NCBI RefSeq assembly: GCF_001026905.1
Contig: NZ_LAQL01000015.1
Location: forward strand, 1 to 64,000
Length of the DNA: 64,000 nucleotides
Origin: Kiloniella spongiae
Lineage (GTDB): Bacteria > Pseudomonadota > Alphaproteobacteria > Kiloniellales > Kiloniellaceae
Direction: 5' to 3'
Shown: one piece after another, positions 17,391 through 25,737 of the stretch
How the letters are laid out: every line of letters begins with the position of its first letter
Position numbering within the stretch: position 1 is the first letter of the stretch
Translations under genes and position numbers: made by a program
The notes under the pieces: generated by a model
What the model was told of the DNA's origin: nothing
The model's input: the letters and a program-made list of their open reading frames with translations, nothing else
The model's database searches: none

Positions 17391-19250
17391 ATGCGCCGGA
17401 TGCGTGAAGATGTTCCTCAGCCAGATGGTGAGAACAGCCAACTGGATACCCTAAAAACACTGCTGCCATATTTTTGGCCTGTGGGCCGCTTTGATCTTAA
17501 GGCGCGAATTATCTTTTGTTTTGGGCTTCTGATTTTTGCAAAGCTTACAAATGTGTCTGTACCTTATATTCTAAGAGGTGCGGTCGATGCGTTGAGTATC
17601 GATGACCCAACGTTGATTGTTGTTCCGCTTGGTCTTTTAGTTGCCTACGGGATGGCCCGGATTGGGGCGATTGCTTTTGATAACATTCGTGAAGGTTTGT
17701 TTGCCAAGGTTGTGCAGAATGCGATCCGCAGTGTGGCCCTGGTTACCTTCCGGCATTTGCATTCACTTTCCTTGCGGTTCCATATCGAACGAAGAACGGG
17801 GGGGGTTACCCGCGCGATTGATCGGGGAACCAAGGGGATCGAGTTTATGCTCACCTTCTTGATGTTCAATGTTATCCCGACGCTTATTGAAATCACGGTT
17901 GTCTGTATTCTACTCTGGTTTTTGTTCGACTGGCGTTTTGCAGTTGTCCCGCTTGTGACAATTCTGGCTTATATCTTCCTGACGCTCCGCATTACTGAAT
18001 GGCGCATTACTTTGCGTCGGGATATGAACGCGGCTGATAATGATGCTAATACCAAAGCTGTTGATAGTCTCTTAAACTTTGAAACAGTTAAGTATTTTGG
18101 TAATGAAGAGCATGAAACCAAGCGTTATGATCGCGGTCTGGCGGCTTATGAAAAAGCGGCTATTCGCAGCCGAACAAGTCTTTCCAGTCTGAATATTGTC
18201 CAATCCGGTGTTATTTCACTCGGGGCCAGCCTGATGATGATCATGTCTGCTTATGGTGTTGCAAATGGTGCGATGACAGTTGGTGACTTTGTTATGGTCA
18301 ATGCCTACTTGTTACAGCTCGCAATGCCACTTAATTTTCTGGGATTTGTTTATCGGGAAATTCGTCAGGCGCTTATTGATATGCATACCATGTTCGAACT
18401 GCTCCACAAAGACCTTGAGATAAAGGATGAGCTGGATGCGAAAGACCTGATTGTCAGTGGTGCAGAAATTCAATTCAAAGATTGCCAGTTTGGGTATGAC
18501 GAACGACGACCTATTTTAAAGGGCGTTAGCTTTACCGTTCCTGCGGGTAAAAAACTGGCAATCGTAGGATCTAGCGGTGCGGGTAAATCAACTATCAGTC
18601 GCCTGCTTTTCCGCTTTTACGATCTGGATGCTGGTGAAGTTCTGATTGATGGACAGAATATAGCTAAAGTCAAACAAGGATCTCTTCGTCAGGCTATCGG
18701 GATTGTTCCGCAAGACACCGTGTTATTTAACGACACAATTCTCTACAACATCGCCTATGGGCGACCTGATGCTACGCGGGAAGAGGTTGAAGCCGCTGCG
18801 AAGCTTGCCAAAATTCATGATTTTGTTCTGTCATTGCCGGATGGGTATGATTCCATCGTCGGAGAGCGCGGGTTGAAACTATCAGGAGGTGAAAAGCAAC
18901 GCGTTGCCATTGCCAGAACAGTCCTTAAAAATCCGGCAATCATGTTGTTTGACGAAGCAACATCTGCATTGGACAGCCGCACGGAACAGGAAATTCAGGC
19001 GAGTCTGAATGACGTGTCCAAAGATAGGACAACATTGGTAATTGCCCACCGCCTTTCTACGGTAGTTGATGCCGATGAAATTATTGTCCTTGAGCAAGGC
19101 CGGATTGAAGAACGTGGGACACATAGCGAATTACTTGAAAAAGAAGGTCATTATGCAGAAATGTGGCGCCGTCAGTTGGAAGTTGCTCAGAAGGTTGCCG
19201 AGGTTGAAAAGGTAGCAGGGCAAGATGATGTGGTTGGTGAGATAGTGTAG
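17391..19250 (+). CDS. Atm1/HMT1-type ABC exporter (fused permease-ATPase)
   Basis: A 619-residue half-transporter with a six-helix membrane domain (about 30-330) fused to an ATPase domain (about 355-590). Walker A is GSSGAGKST near 394-402, the signature is LSGGEKQR near 498, Walker B is IMLFDEATSALD near 517, and the H-loop lies in IAHRLST. The membrane segment KAVDSLLNFETVKYFGNE is the hallmark of the Atm1/HMT1/ABCB7 group, which exports glutathione-conjugated sulfur or metal species and supports iron-sulfur or heavy-metal homeostasis. It starts 6 nt after the coiled-coil gene and is followed 13 nt later by meaB, so the three are probably one transcript. The substrate is inferred. Confidence 0.92.
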   Translation: MRRMREDVPQPDGENSQLDTLKTLLPYFWPVGRFDLKARIIFCFGLLIFAKLTNVSVPYILRGAVDALSIDDPTLIVVPLGLLVAYGMARIGAIAFDNIREGLFAKVVQNAIRSVALVTFRHLHSLSLRFHIERRTGGVTRAIDRGTKGIEFMLTFLMFNVIPTLIEITVVCILLWFLFDWRFAVVPLVTILAYIFLTLRITEWRITLRRDMNAADNDANTKAVDSLLNFETVKYFGNEEHETKRYDRGLAAYEKAAIRSRTSLSSLNIVQSGVISLGASLMMIMSAYGVANGAMTVGDFVMVNAYLLQLAMPLNFLGFVYREIRQALIDMHTMFELLHKDLEIKDELDAKDLIVSGAEIQFKDCQFGYDERRPILKGVSFTVPAGKKLAIVGSSGAGKSTISRLLFRFYDLDAGEVLIDGQNIAKVKQGSLRQAIGIVPQDTVLFNDTILYNIAYGRPDATREEVEAAAKLAKIHDFVLSLPDGYDSIVGERGLKLSGGEKQRVAIARTVLKNPAIMLFDEATSALDSRTEQEIQASLNDVSKDRTTLVIAHRLSTVVDADEIIVLEQGRIEERGTHSELLEKEGHYAEMWRRQLEVAQKVAEVEKVAGQDDVVGEIV

Positions 19251-19263
19251 GTAAAACGACGTT

Positions 19264-20253
19264 ATGGCGAAAGATAGCGATAAGATTGCGAAATTGGTTG
19301 CGGGTATTGCTGATGGACAGCGTCGGGCTTTGGCACAGGCAATCACCCTTATTGAATCAACTCGGGCTGATCATAGGGAAGATGCCGATCTTTTGTTGGA
19401 GCAAATCTTACCCCTGAGCGGGAAGTCCATTCGAATTGGTATTTCTGGTGTTCCAGGCGTTGGTAAATCGACCTTTATTGAATCTTTTGGCATGCATTTA
19501 ATAAATAAAGGGTTTCGCGTTGCCGTTTTGGCCATTGATCCGTCTTCACAGCGGACGGGGGGCTCTATCCTCGGGGATAAGACCCGAATGGAGATTCTGT
19601 CCCGGCAACAGACAGCTTTTATTCGTCCTTCTCCAGCCGGGGCAACACTTGGCGGGGTTGCGCGGCGAACCCGGGAAGCAATGCTGTTGTGTGAAGCCGC
19701 GGGTTTTGATGTCATTCTTGTTGAAACTGTGGGCGTTGGACAATCCGAAACGGCTGTTTCTGAAATGGTTGATATGTTTTTGCTTTTGTTGCTACCCAGT
19801 GGCGGTGATGAACTGCAAGGCATTAAGAAGGGTATTATGGAACTGGCTGACATGGTTGTGGTCAACAAAGCTGATGGGGATCTTGCGCCGGCAGCAAATC
19901 GTGCCGCAGCAGAATACCATGCGGCTTTGGGGCTGATGCGTCCTTCCAGCCCGAATTGGAAGCCTAGGGTTAAGAAGTGTTCTGCCTTGCATGATGAAGG
20001 TATTGCCGAAATTTGGTCTGCGATAGAAGAGTTCCGAACCAAGCTTTGGGAAAGTAACGAGATACCTGACAAGCGGGTGAAACAGGCTGTTTCATGGATG
20101 TGGAGTGAGATTAAAGAATCCCTGGTTTTCGCGTTTAAGGATAAACCAGAGATTGATAAGGCACTTGAAAAGGTGGAATCCGATGTGATTTCAGGTAAGA
20201 TTGCGCCCGCTACAGCCGCTCGAAAGCTGCTCAATATTTTTCTTAAAGCCTGA
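19264..20253 (+). CDS. meaB: MeaB, methylmalonyl-CoA mutase-associated GTPase
   Basis: G3E-family P-loop GTPase that gates adenosylcobalamin loading into methylmalonyl-CoA mutase and protects it from inactivation. Visible motifs in its 329 residues are Walker A GVPGVGKST near 61-69, DPSSQRTGGSILGDKTRM near 93-110, the switch region ETVGVGQSE near 157-165, and the base-recognition NKADGD near 201. A C-terminal dimerisation arm follows. The gene lies 13 nt after the Atm1-like exporter and about 4.4 kb after the mutase. The context supports the mutase-partner role rather than the old ArgK (arginine transport kinase) label. Confidence 0.95.
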   Translation: MAKDSDKIAKLVAGIADGQRRALAQAITLIESTRADHREDADLLLEQILPLSGKSIRIGISGVPGVGKSTFIESFGMHLINKGFRVAVLAIDPSSQRTGGSILGDKTRMEILSRQQTAFIRPSPAGATLGGVARRTREAMLLCEAAGFDVILVETVGVGQSETAVSEMVDMFLLLLLPSGGDELQGIKKGIMELADMVVVNKADGDLAPAANRAAAEYHAALGLMRPSSPNWKPRVKKCSALHDEGIAEIWSAIEEFRTKLWESNEIPDKRVKQAVSWMWSEIKESLVFAFKDKPEIDKALEKVESDVISGKIAPATAARKLLNIFLKA

Positions 20254-20291
20254 GGCGAACTAATAAAACGCTGTAAACGAGTGGTTTTAAC

Positions 20292-20308
20292 AGATTCGTG
20301 ACGAATCT
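20292..20308 (+). terminator. Short hairpin after meaB
   Basis: Seven-bp arms AGATTCG/CGAATCT with loop TGA, followed by only a short T-stretch, about 40 nt past the meaB stop. It may be a weak terminator. Confidence 0.35.
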
Positions 20309-20330
20309 TTCAATGAATCGTGGTTTTGTC

Positions 20331-20359
20331 TTGACCCTAAGGCGACTGTGTCCTAAAAC
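20331..20359 (+). promoter_or_regulatory. Candidate promoter of rpmB
   Basis: TTGACC (20331-20336) and TAAAAC (20354-20359) are spaced by 17 bp. A small hairpin GCCGA/TCGGC at 20369-20382 followed by a T-rich tract lies in the predicted leader and could act as an early attenuator. Pattern match only. Confidence 0.5.
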
Positions 20360-20422
20360 TCGCGCCGAGCCGACGTATCGGCATTAAATTTTTATTTTCA
20401 TCGAGTTTACGGGATTAAAACC

Positions 20423-20719
20423 ATGGCACGCCGTTGTGACTTTACCGGCAAAGAGGTACAGACTGGCAACAATGTGAGCCACGCTAAGAATAGAACACGG
20501 CGTCGCTTCCTGCCAAATCTTCAAAAGACTTCGATGTTGAGCGATGCTCTTGGTCAGACTGTTCAATTCCGTCTTTCCACTGCAGCTATCCGCACCATCG
20601 AAAAGCGCGGCGGTCTTGACGCATTCTTGCTGTCAACACCATCTGATAAACTGGGTAAAAAAGCTCGGGATATGAAGAAGCGCGTTCAGAAAGCTTTGGT
20701 TTCCAAAGCTGCTGAATAA
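20423..20719 (+). CDS. rpmB: 50S ribosomal protein L28
   Basis: A 98-residue L28, a basic protein of the large ribosomal subunit. The hallmark opening MARRCDFTGKEVQTGNNVSH and the following KNRTRRRFLPNLQ are present, and the C-terminus is Lys-rich. Only the first of the usual zinc-type cysteines is retained (RRCD), as in many proteobacterial copies. It is monocistronic with its own promoter candidate and terminator. Its last 34 nt overlap the 3' end of the opposite-strand esterase-like gene. Confidence 0.96.
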   Translation: MARRCDFTGKEVQTGNNVSHAKNRTRRRFLPNLQKTSMLSDALGQTVQFRLSTAAIRTIEKRGGLDAFLLSTPSDKLGKKARDMKKRVQKALVSKAAE

Positions 20720-21804
20720 GCAGTCTTATTCTTAGAACAGCCCGCTGTGCTTTGGCCAGCGGGCTTTCTTTGTTTTTGCAATTCGAACATTAATAATAAC
20801 GTATCCTGCGCAAAGCTGAGATTGTCATCTGATAAGAGATAGATGAGGGTTTCGCCATTTGTTCCGACCCGACTACTAATCCCTTCCATATTGTCGATAG
20901 ACTGTGCTCCTTCGAATGTTGCGAGTATATCTCCCCGCATTACATAGTCTGGCATGGATAACGCAGTTTGAATTTCTGATGCAGGAAAGAATCTCAAGCT
21001 GGTTTTGAAGCCACCTAAGAAGGAAAACACTCTCTCCAGTAATAATAAATCACCCTGCGGTGTACTGCTTAATCCCGTGGGGAGGTAATTTTTATTGGGT
21101 TCAAGGTAAAGTTTGTCCCAACTCTGTTGATGCCATAGATAGGCTTCTATGACCTTCTCTTGTTTTGACGTTGTCGTTCGTTCGGGAATGGCGAGAAGAC
21201 AATCACCGCCAAGCCAAGCCAGAGCTTCGATACCACGGTTATTAGAGGCAATATCTGTGAATTCACGCGGAAGAAGGATTGCCCCTGTTGTTGTGGCTAA
21301 AGGTGCTGAATATTCAAGAATGCGGTGATCGCGCTCAAAGCTCACATAAACAGCTCCATTATCTGCCAGCGCAATTGATTCACTATCCCGATCCTTTTTG
21401 CGAATCAGGTTTTGACCTTTTGTTCCCCTCATTGTTGAGAGCAAGCCGTTTGTGAGGGATAAAAGATTACCGTTTAAATCGTAATTCAAGCGTCCGGTAA
21501 ACCAGAGGCCCTTGTCTCCAATAGCTAAGAGAGAGCGTCCGTCTGATGAAACCTCCAACCCTGACAAGCCGCCGAAGCGTTTATGGGGGGAACTAATTTT
21601 GATACCGCCACGCCAATGGAGAGAGGGAGTTTCATTTAACTCAGTTGTTCTAACTGCTAACTGTTGGTCAGGTACAGGAACAGCTTTGATGGTGAGGGGA
21701 ATTTTAGCGGCTTCTATAACGTCGAGATTTCTATCTAGATAAGCCGTATACCCCAACAAACTAATGGCTATGATAGTTATGGTAAATAGGGCTCTGATAA
21801 TCAT
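20686..21804 (-). CDS. Exported esterase-like protein of the phytase family
   Basis: A 372-residue protein whose N-terminus (MIIRALFTITIIAISLLGYTA) is a membrane anchor or signal segment, placing the rest in the periplasm. The body resembles the esterase-like-activity-of-phytase family, a beta-propeller fold: repeated strands such as RFGGLSGLEVSSDGRSLLAIGD, a DSESIALADNG block and RGIEALAWLGG. The substrate is unknown. A longer frame begins at 21852 but adds a charged tail before the signal segment, so the ATG at 21804 is preferred. The 3' end overlaps rpmB by 34 nt and contains the rpmB terminator in its coding sequence, an unusual convergent arrangement. Confidence 0.8.
   Translation of the reverse strand: MIIRALFTITIIAISLLGYTAYLDRNLDVIEAAKIPLTIKAVPVPDQQLAVRTTELNETPSLHWRGGIKISSPHKRFGGLSGLEVSSDGRSLLAIGDKGLWFTGRLNYDLNGNLLSLTNGLLSTMRGTKGQNLIRKKDRDSESIALADNGAVYVSFERDHRILEYSAPLATTTGAILLPREFTDIASNNRGIEALAWLGGDCLLAIPERTTTSKQEKVIEAYLWHQQSWDKLYLEPNKNYLPTGLSSTPQGDLLLLERVFSFLGGFKTSLRFFPASEIQTALSMPDYVMRGDILATFEGAQSIDNMEGISSRVGTNGETLIYLLSDDNLSFAQDTLLLMFELQKQRKPAGQSTAGCSKNKTAYSAALETKAF
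20739..20771 (+). terminator. Rho-independent terminator of rpmB
   Basis: Nine-bp arms AGCCCGCTG/CAGCGGGCT with a 9-nt loop and a T-rich tail, 20 nt after the rpmB stop. It lies inside the 3' coding part of the opposite-strand esterase-like gene. Confidence 0.85.
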
Positions 21805-21902
21805 GTCAGTCTCAGTACTATCTTTCCTACTTTCATGAGAATTATTAAACATTCTTTATGAACTTAGGGTGAAGAGGCTGTGACTTTTGTAAGGCAAATT
21901 TT

Positions 21903-22883
21903 CTAGAGAAGATCAGATATTGTCGAAGATATAGCTGTTTTAGCCGTTGTGAAGGTTTTTGGATAATTTCCTTTTCTTGTAAGGAATTCTAGTAATGATA
22001 ATAAATCTAAAATTTTGGCTGATTGTTGCCAATCCAACTTTAAACAGCCATCATGCTGTCTATAAGATTTGATAAGTACAGGCTTATAATCTTTGTGCAT
22101 TTCTCTTTCAAATCGAAAAAAATTCCCAAAATCAATAAGAGGAGAACCGGAAAAAGAAAACTCCCAATCTAAAATGCCAGTGATTTCCCATTTTTTACTT
22201 CGTTTATCGACTAAAATATTCTTCTGATTAAAATCAGAATGAACAAGTGATGATACGTTGGTTAGCTTACGAATTTTACTATCATTTTTTAGTATTAAAG
22301 ATCTTAATCTCTGTAATTCTTCTACTCCAATTCGCTGTATCAAAAGTTTGTTTTCTAAATAATTCTCAAAGTAATTGTAGCAACTTTCGTGAAAACTAAT
22401 AAAGGGATCAACGACATTGAATTTTTTCCCAAGAAATCCAGATTTATCGAAAGAAAATTTATGTATTTCTGCAAGGATTTTTCCCAATTGCTGAGCTATA
22501 ATTTTAATATCTTCAGGCGCTAAACTTGCTTCAACGGTATTTAAGGGAGTACCAGGCAAGAATTCTAAAATAGCAACATGTCTGTTCAATAGTGAATGAT
22601 TAATTTTGTAATCATATACGGTTGGCACGATAATTTTATTTTTTACGGCTTTTAAAATGGCGATTTCAGTTTCAAATTGACGTTGGCTTTTGTTAGAGAT
22701 TCTCAATACTAAAGGTTGTTTATCTTTAGTAGAAAATTTTACATTTATGTTACTGTAACCACCGGACAAATATTCTATATCTCGAATATGATTTAAGGAA
22801 AAATCATCTAGAACAGATAAAATATCTTTTCTTTTTAAAAAATAGTGAGGTTCTTGATGGTCAAACTTGTTTTCATAATCCAT
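21903..22883 (-). CDS. Aminoglycoside-phosphotransferase-type kinase, substrate unknown
   Basis: A 326-residue kinase of the APH/choline-kinase fold. The catalytic loop HSDFNQKN near residues 214-221 gives the Brenner motif HxDxxxxN, and ILDWEFSFSGSPLIDFGNFF near 235 supplies the metal-binding Asp. The N-lobe has the expected beta-hairpin and Glu. Homologues phosphorylate small alcohols, amino sugars, choline or antibiotics; nothing here fixes the substrate, and resistance should not be assumed. The gene is visibly more AT-rich than its neighbours, with many Lys, Asn and Ile codons, suggesting recent acquisition. It lies 54 nt beyond hmuV on the same strand, so read-through from the heme operon is possible. 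Confidence 0.82.
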   Translation of the reverse strand: MDYENKFDHQEPHYFLKRKDILSVLDDFSLNHIRDIEYLSGGYSNINVKFSTKDKQPLVLRISNKSQRQFETEIAILKAVKNKIIVPTVYDYKINHSLLNRHVAILEFLPGTPLNTVEASLAPEDIKIIAQQLGKILAEIHKFSFDKSGFLGKKFNVVDPFISFHESCYNYFENYLENKLLIQRIGVEELQRLRSLILKNDSKIRKLTNVSSLVHSDFNQKNILVDKRSKKWEITGILDWEFSFSGSPLIDFGNFFRFEREMHKDYKPVLIKSYRQHDGCLKLDWQQSAKILDLLSLLEFLTRKGNYPKTFTTAKTAISSTISDLL

Positions 22884-22937
22884 AGAATACGCCTTGGAAT
22901 TTAACCATAAAACTCAAACTTGTATGTAAATTCTTTG

Positions 22938-23729
22938 TTAGATTGTAGAAATAAATACAGGGGTTGAAGACGCACTGTCTATTGATCTGGATATACTACA
23001 GCTAAAAATGTCAGATAAAAGTTCAGGCTCCATGACCTCAAGCGTTGGGCCGTTAGAGATTAATGTTCCGTTCGAAATAATTGCAATGGAATCGCAGTAT
23101 TGAGCAGCTTGGTTCAAATCGTGGAGAATAGCTAGGCCTGCCGTATTCCGCTCTTTACACTGTTTTTTTGCTGCGGCTAGAACAGCATGTTGATGCGCAA
23201 TATCCAAACCTGCAGTTGGTTCATCCAGTAACAGGAATTTTGTTTCGGTATCTCCTGTTAGGCCTATGCTCTGGGTTAAGGCTCTCGCGAGTTGCACGCG
23301 TTGTTTTTCACCACCCGACAAGACAGGGTAGGGACGATCAGCGAGGTGTTTTATATCGGCAAGGCTCATGGCTTTTTCTACCGCGAGCCTGTTGATAAAA
23401 GGTGTGCATAGCTTTTCGAAAGGCCATCGCCCCATGCTTACCACATCACGTGCAGAAAAAGGAAAAGCCAACTGCGATGCTTGTGGCATAACGGCACGCC
23501 GCTTGGCGAGTTCAATACTTGCCCATTTATGAAGGGGAATATCATCAAGAGTAATTGTGCCATTTGTTGGCGTAAGATCCCCTGACAACACTTTAAGTAA
23601 AGTTGATTTTCCGGCACCATTAGGCCCCAAGACACCCAAAAGTTTTCCCGGGGTTAATTCAATGGAAACGTTCTGTAATAGTTTGACTGAACTGATCTCT
23701 ATATCAATTGCGGTGGCTTTGAGAGTCAC
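22938..23729 (-). CDS. hmuV: Heme ABC transporter ATP-binding protein HmuV
   Basis: Energises heme import across the inner membrane together with HmuU and HmuT. The 263-residue ATPase has Walker A GPNGAGKST near 35-43, signature LSGGEKQR near 137, Walker B FLLLDEPTAGLD near 163 and the switch His in ILHDLNQAA. The FecE/HmuV-like order and its partners support heme rather than B12. The start is GTG and overlaps the stop of hmuU by four bases (GTGA), indicating translational coupling. Confidence 0.94.
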   Translation of the reverse strand: MTLKATAIDIEISSVKLLQNVSIELTPGKLLGVLGPNGAGKSTLLKVLSGDLTPTNGTITLDDIPLHKWASIELAKRRAVMPQASQLAFPFSARDVVSMGRWPFEKLCTPFINRLAVEKAMSLADIKHLADRPYPVLSGGEKQRVQLARALTQSIGLTGDTETKFLLLDEPTAGLDIAHQHAVLAAAKKQCKERNTAGLAILHDLNQAAQYCDSIAIISNGTLISNGPTLEVMEPELLSDIFSCSISRSIDSASSTPVFISTI

Positions 23730-24811
23730 ATGCGCCTCTTTTTGAATTCACGGAACAGGAGGGCGAAGAAGAAAGGGCCGCCAATAAAGCTAGTGACCAG
23801 TCCGATAGGAAGCTCGGCTGGTAATACAATAATGCGGGCGATCGTATCGGCAATAACAATGAGGTTTGCCCCAATCAATGCAGCAGCGGGTAAAACAAAA
23901 CGATTATCAGCACCACCAATCAAGCGGGAGAGATGCGGGGCTATCAAGCCAATAAAGCCAATCATACCTGCTGCAGCAACCGCGGCACCCGTCGCGCAAG
24001 CGGCGGCAATAGCGGCCTGTTGCTTGACGCGTTCCGTTGGAATGCCGAGATGATGAGCTTCGGCTTCGCCGAGCAAAAAGAGATTGAGAGGGCTGGAAAG
24101 TTTCAGCAGAAAAAGCGAGGCAATAATCATAACCGAAATAGAAGGCCATGTGGTTTGTCCTGCTCCGGCGAGGCTTCCCATCGACCAGAAGGTCAGGGAC
24201 CTTAACTCCGTATCATCGGCTAAGTAAGTTAGTAATCCTATGAGGGATCCAACAATTGCATTTACCGCAATGCCCATCAACACCATCATGGCAACATCCG
24301 TGAGGCCGTCACGTCTGGATAGCTGGTAAATTAATGCTGTGGTTAGCAGGCTTCCGATAAAGGCGGCAACAGGTAGGGCAAAATTGCGGGTCAGTTCTAA
24401 AAAAGCAGCAAAGAATGTATCACCCAGTACGATAATGGAAACCACAGCTAATGCGGCGCCGGAGGAAACACCGATTAGGCCTGGATCAGCCAAGGGGTTA
24501 CGAAACAGGCTTTGCAAAACGGCGCCGGAAAGACCCAAGGACGCCCCGATAACAAGTCCGAGAATAATCCGTGGAAGGCGAATTGATTCGATGACTAGTA
24601 CTTGGTGCAATTCCAATTTACTTTCGCTCAGGCCAATGTATGCAGCAAAGTGTTCAAGATTTGATAGCGGGGAAATAGCAACGCCCCCAATACCTAGAGA
24701 TATGATTGAGGAAAGGATAAGAAGTAGAAAGAGCCCTCCTAAAATGTAGTAGGACTTTTTAAGGTTTGTTTGTTGTCGCCGAATTGGTGCGGCTGTCAAG
24801 GTTTGGGCCAT
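23726..24811 (-). CDS. hmuU: Heme ABC transporter permease HmuU
   Basis: Inner-membrane FecCD-family permease of 361 residues with about ten hydrophobic helices. Family motifs include RLPRIILGLVIGASLGLSGA near 75-94, NPLADPGLIGVSSGAALA near 108-125 and GMIGFIGLIAPHLSRL near 270. It forms the heme channel of the HmuTUV system and is coupled to hmuV by a 4-nt overlap. A 7-nt gap separates it from hmuT upstream. Confidence 0.94.
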   Translation of the reverse strand: MAQTLTAAPIRRQQTNLKKSYYILGGLFLLLILSSIISLGIGGVAISPLSNLEHFAAYIGLSESKLELHQVLVIESIRLPRIILGLVIGASLGLSGAVLQSLFRNPLADPGLIGVSSGAALAVVSIIVLGDTFFAAFLELTRNFALPVAAFIGSLLTTALIYQLSRRDGLTDVAMMVLMGIAVNAIVGSLIGLLTYLADDTELRSLTFWSMGSLAGAGQTTWPSISVMIIASLFLLKLSSPLNLFLLGEAEAHHLGIPTERVKQQAAIAAACATGAAVAAAGMIGFIGLIAPHLSRLIGGADNRFVLPAAALIGANLIVIADTIARIIVLPAELPIGLVTSFIGGPFFFALLFREFKKRRM

Positions 24812-24818
24812 TTTTTAT

Positions 24819-25718
24819 TCACAGCTTTTGCTTGTTGATCTGAGACGACAGGGTCTCCACAGCGTCTATAGTTCTTGGTCCCAGCCCAAAAAGAAGCGTG
24901 CCATCCAGTGTAACGATGCGACCATTCTTTACTGCAGACAGCTTTCCCAAAAGAGGATCTTTCTGGAGAGATTTGATGCCTCCGCCTATGTCGAGAGATC
25001 TCTTTGACATCAGGATATAATCGGGGTTGTTGCCAAGAATGTATTCGCTGGCCAATGGCTTGAAACTCTGTAAATCAGCAGCGATGTTTTTTGCGCCAGC
25101 ATAGGTGATGATTGTATCTATAGCTGTGTTTCCTCCTGCAGTCATAGGGCCGCCGTGACCGGTATTGAGGAGGAAAAGAACAGAGGGTTTTTCGGGTAAA
25201 TCTTTGACTTCTGTATATTGCTTCTGAAGTTGCGTTGATATGGTTGTGCTGAGTGATTTCCCCAGTGCTTGTTTATTGGTTTGAGCGGCTATTAGATCAA
25301 TGCCTGTAACAATCGATGCAGTGTTGATCAGTTCCGGTATTTCGACAACTTTGATGCCGGCGGCCTGAATGGTTTCCAATACATGTGAAGGACCAGATCC
25401 TTCCAAAGCAAGGATCAAGTCAGGCTTCAGGCTCAAAAGGCCTTCTGCAGAAAGTTGTCGCATATATCCGACTTTAGGCAGAGCGAGAACATCCGCAGGA
25501 TACTTGCTGGTTGTATCTGTCGCGACAATTTTGTCTCCTGCTTCAAGTGCGTAGACGATTTCTGTAACCGGACCACCAAGTGTAATGATCCGGTTCGCAT
25601 CTGCCTTTGTCTGAGTGCTGCTCATAGCGATCAGGAGACAAATCAGAAATGCCACTATCGTTTTATAAGACCTTGGTAGGTACGCAGGGTTAAAGGACAT
25701 GGGGGTATCTCTATCCAT
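24819..25718 (-). CDS. hmuT: Periplasmic heme-binding protein HmuT
   Basis: A 299-residue class III binding protein that accepts heme in the periplasm and delivers it to HmuUV. A signal segment (YKTIVAFLICLLIAMSSTQTKA) ends near residue 41. The mature part opens with NRIITLGGPVTEIVYALEAGDKIV, typical of the FepB/BtuF/HmuT fold, and has LLNTGHGGPMTAGGN near 184. A second possible start lies six codons downstream at 25700; neither has a strong ribosome site. It lies between hmuS and hmuU in the same transcript. Confidence 0.92.
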   Translation of the reverse strand: MDRDTPMSFNPAYLPRSYKTIVAFLICLLIAMSSTQTKADANRIITLGGPVTEIVYALEAGDKIVATDTTSKYPADVLALPKVGYMRQLSAEGLLSLKPDLILALEGSGPSHVLETIQAAGIKVVEIPELINTASIVTGIDLIAAQTNKQALGKSLSTTISTQLQKQYTEVKDLPEKPSVLFLLNTGHGGPMTAGGNTAIDTIITYAGAKNIAADLQSFKPLASEYILGNNPDYILMSKRSLDIGGGIKSLQKDPLLGKLSAVKNGRIVTLDGTLLFGLGPRTIDAVETLSSQINKQKL

Positions 25719-25737
25719 TTTTGCTGTTTTCTACCAA

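Noticed and set aside
19371-20234. Long antisense reading frame (287 codons) across meaB
   Set aside because: It mirrors the codon structure of meaB, is Ser-rich without any domain, and has no ribosome site. The plus-strand gene is unambiguous.
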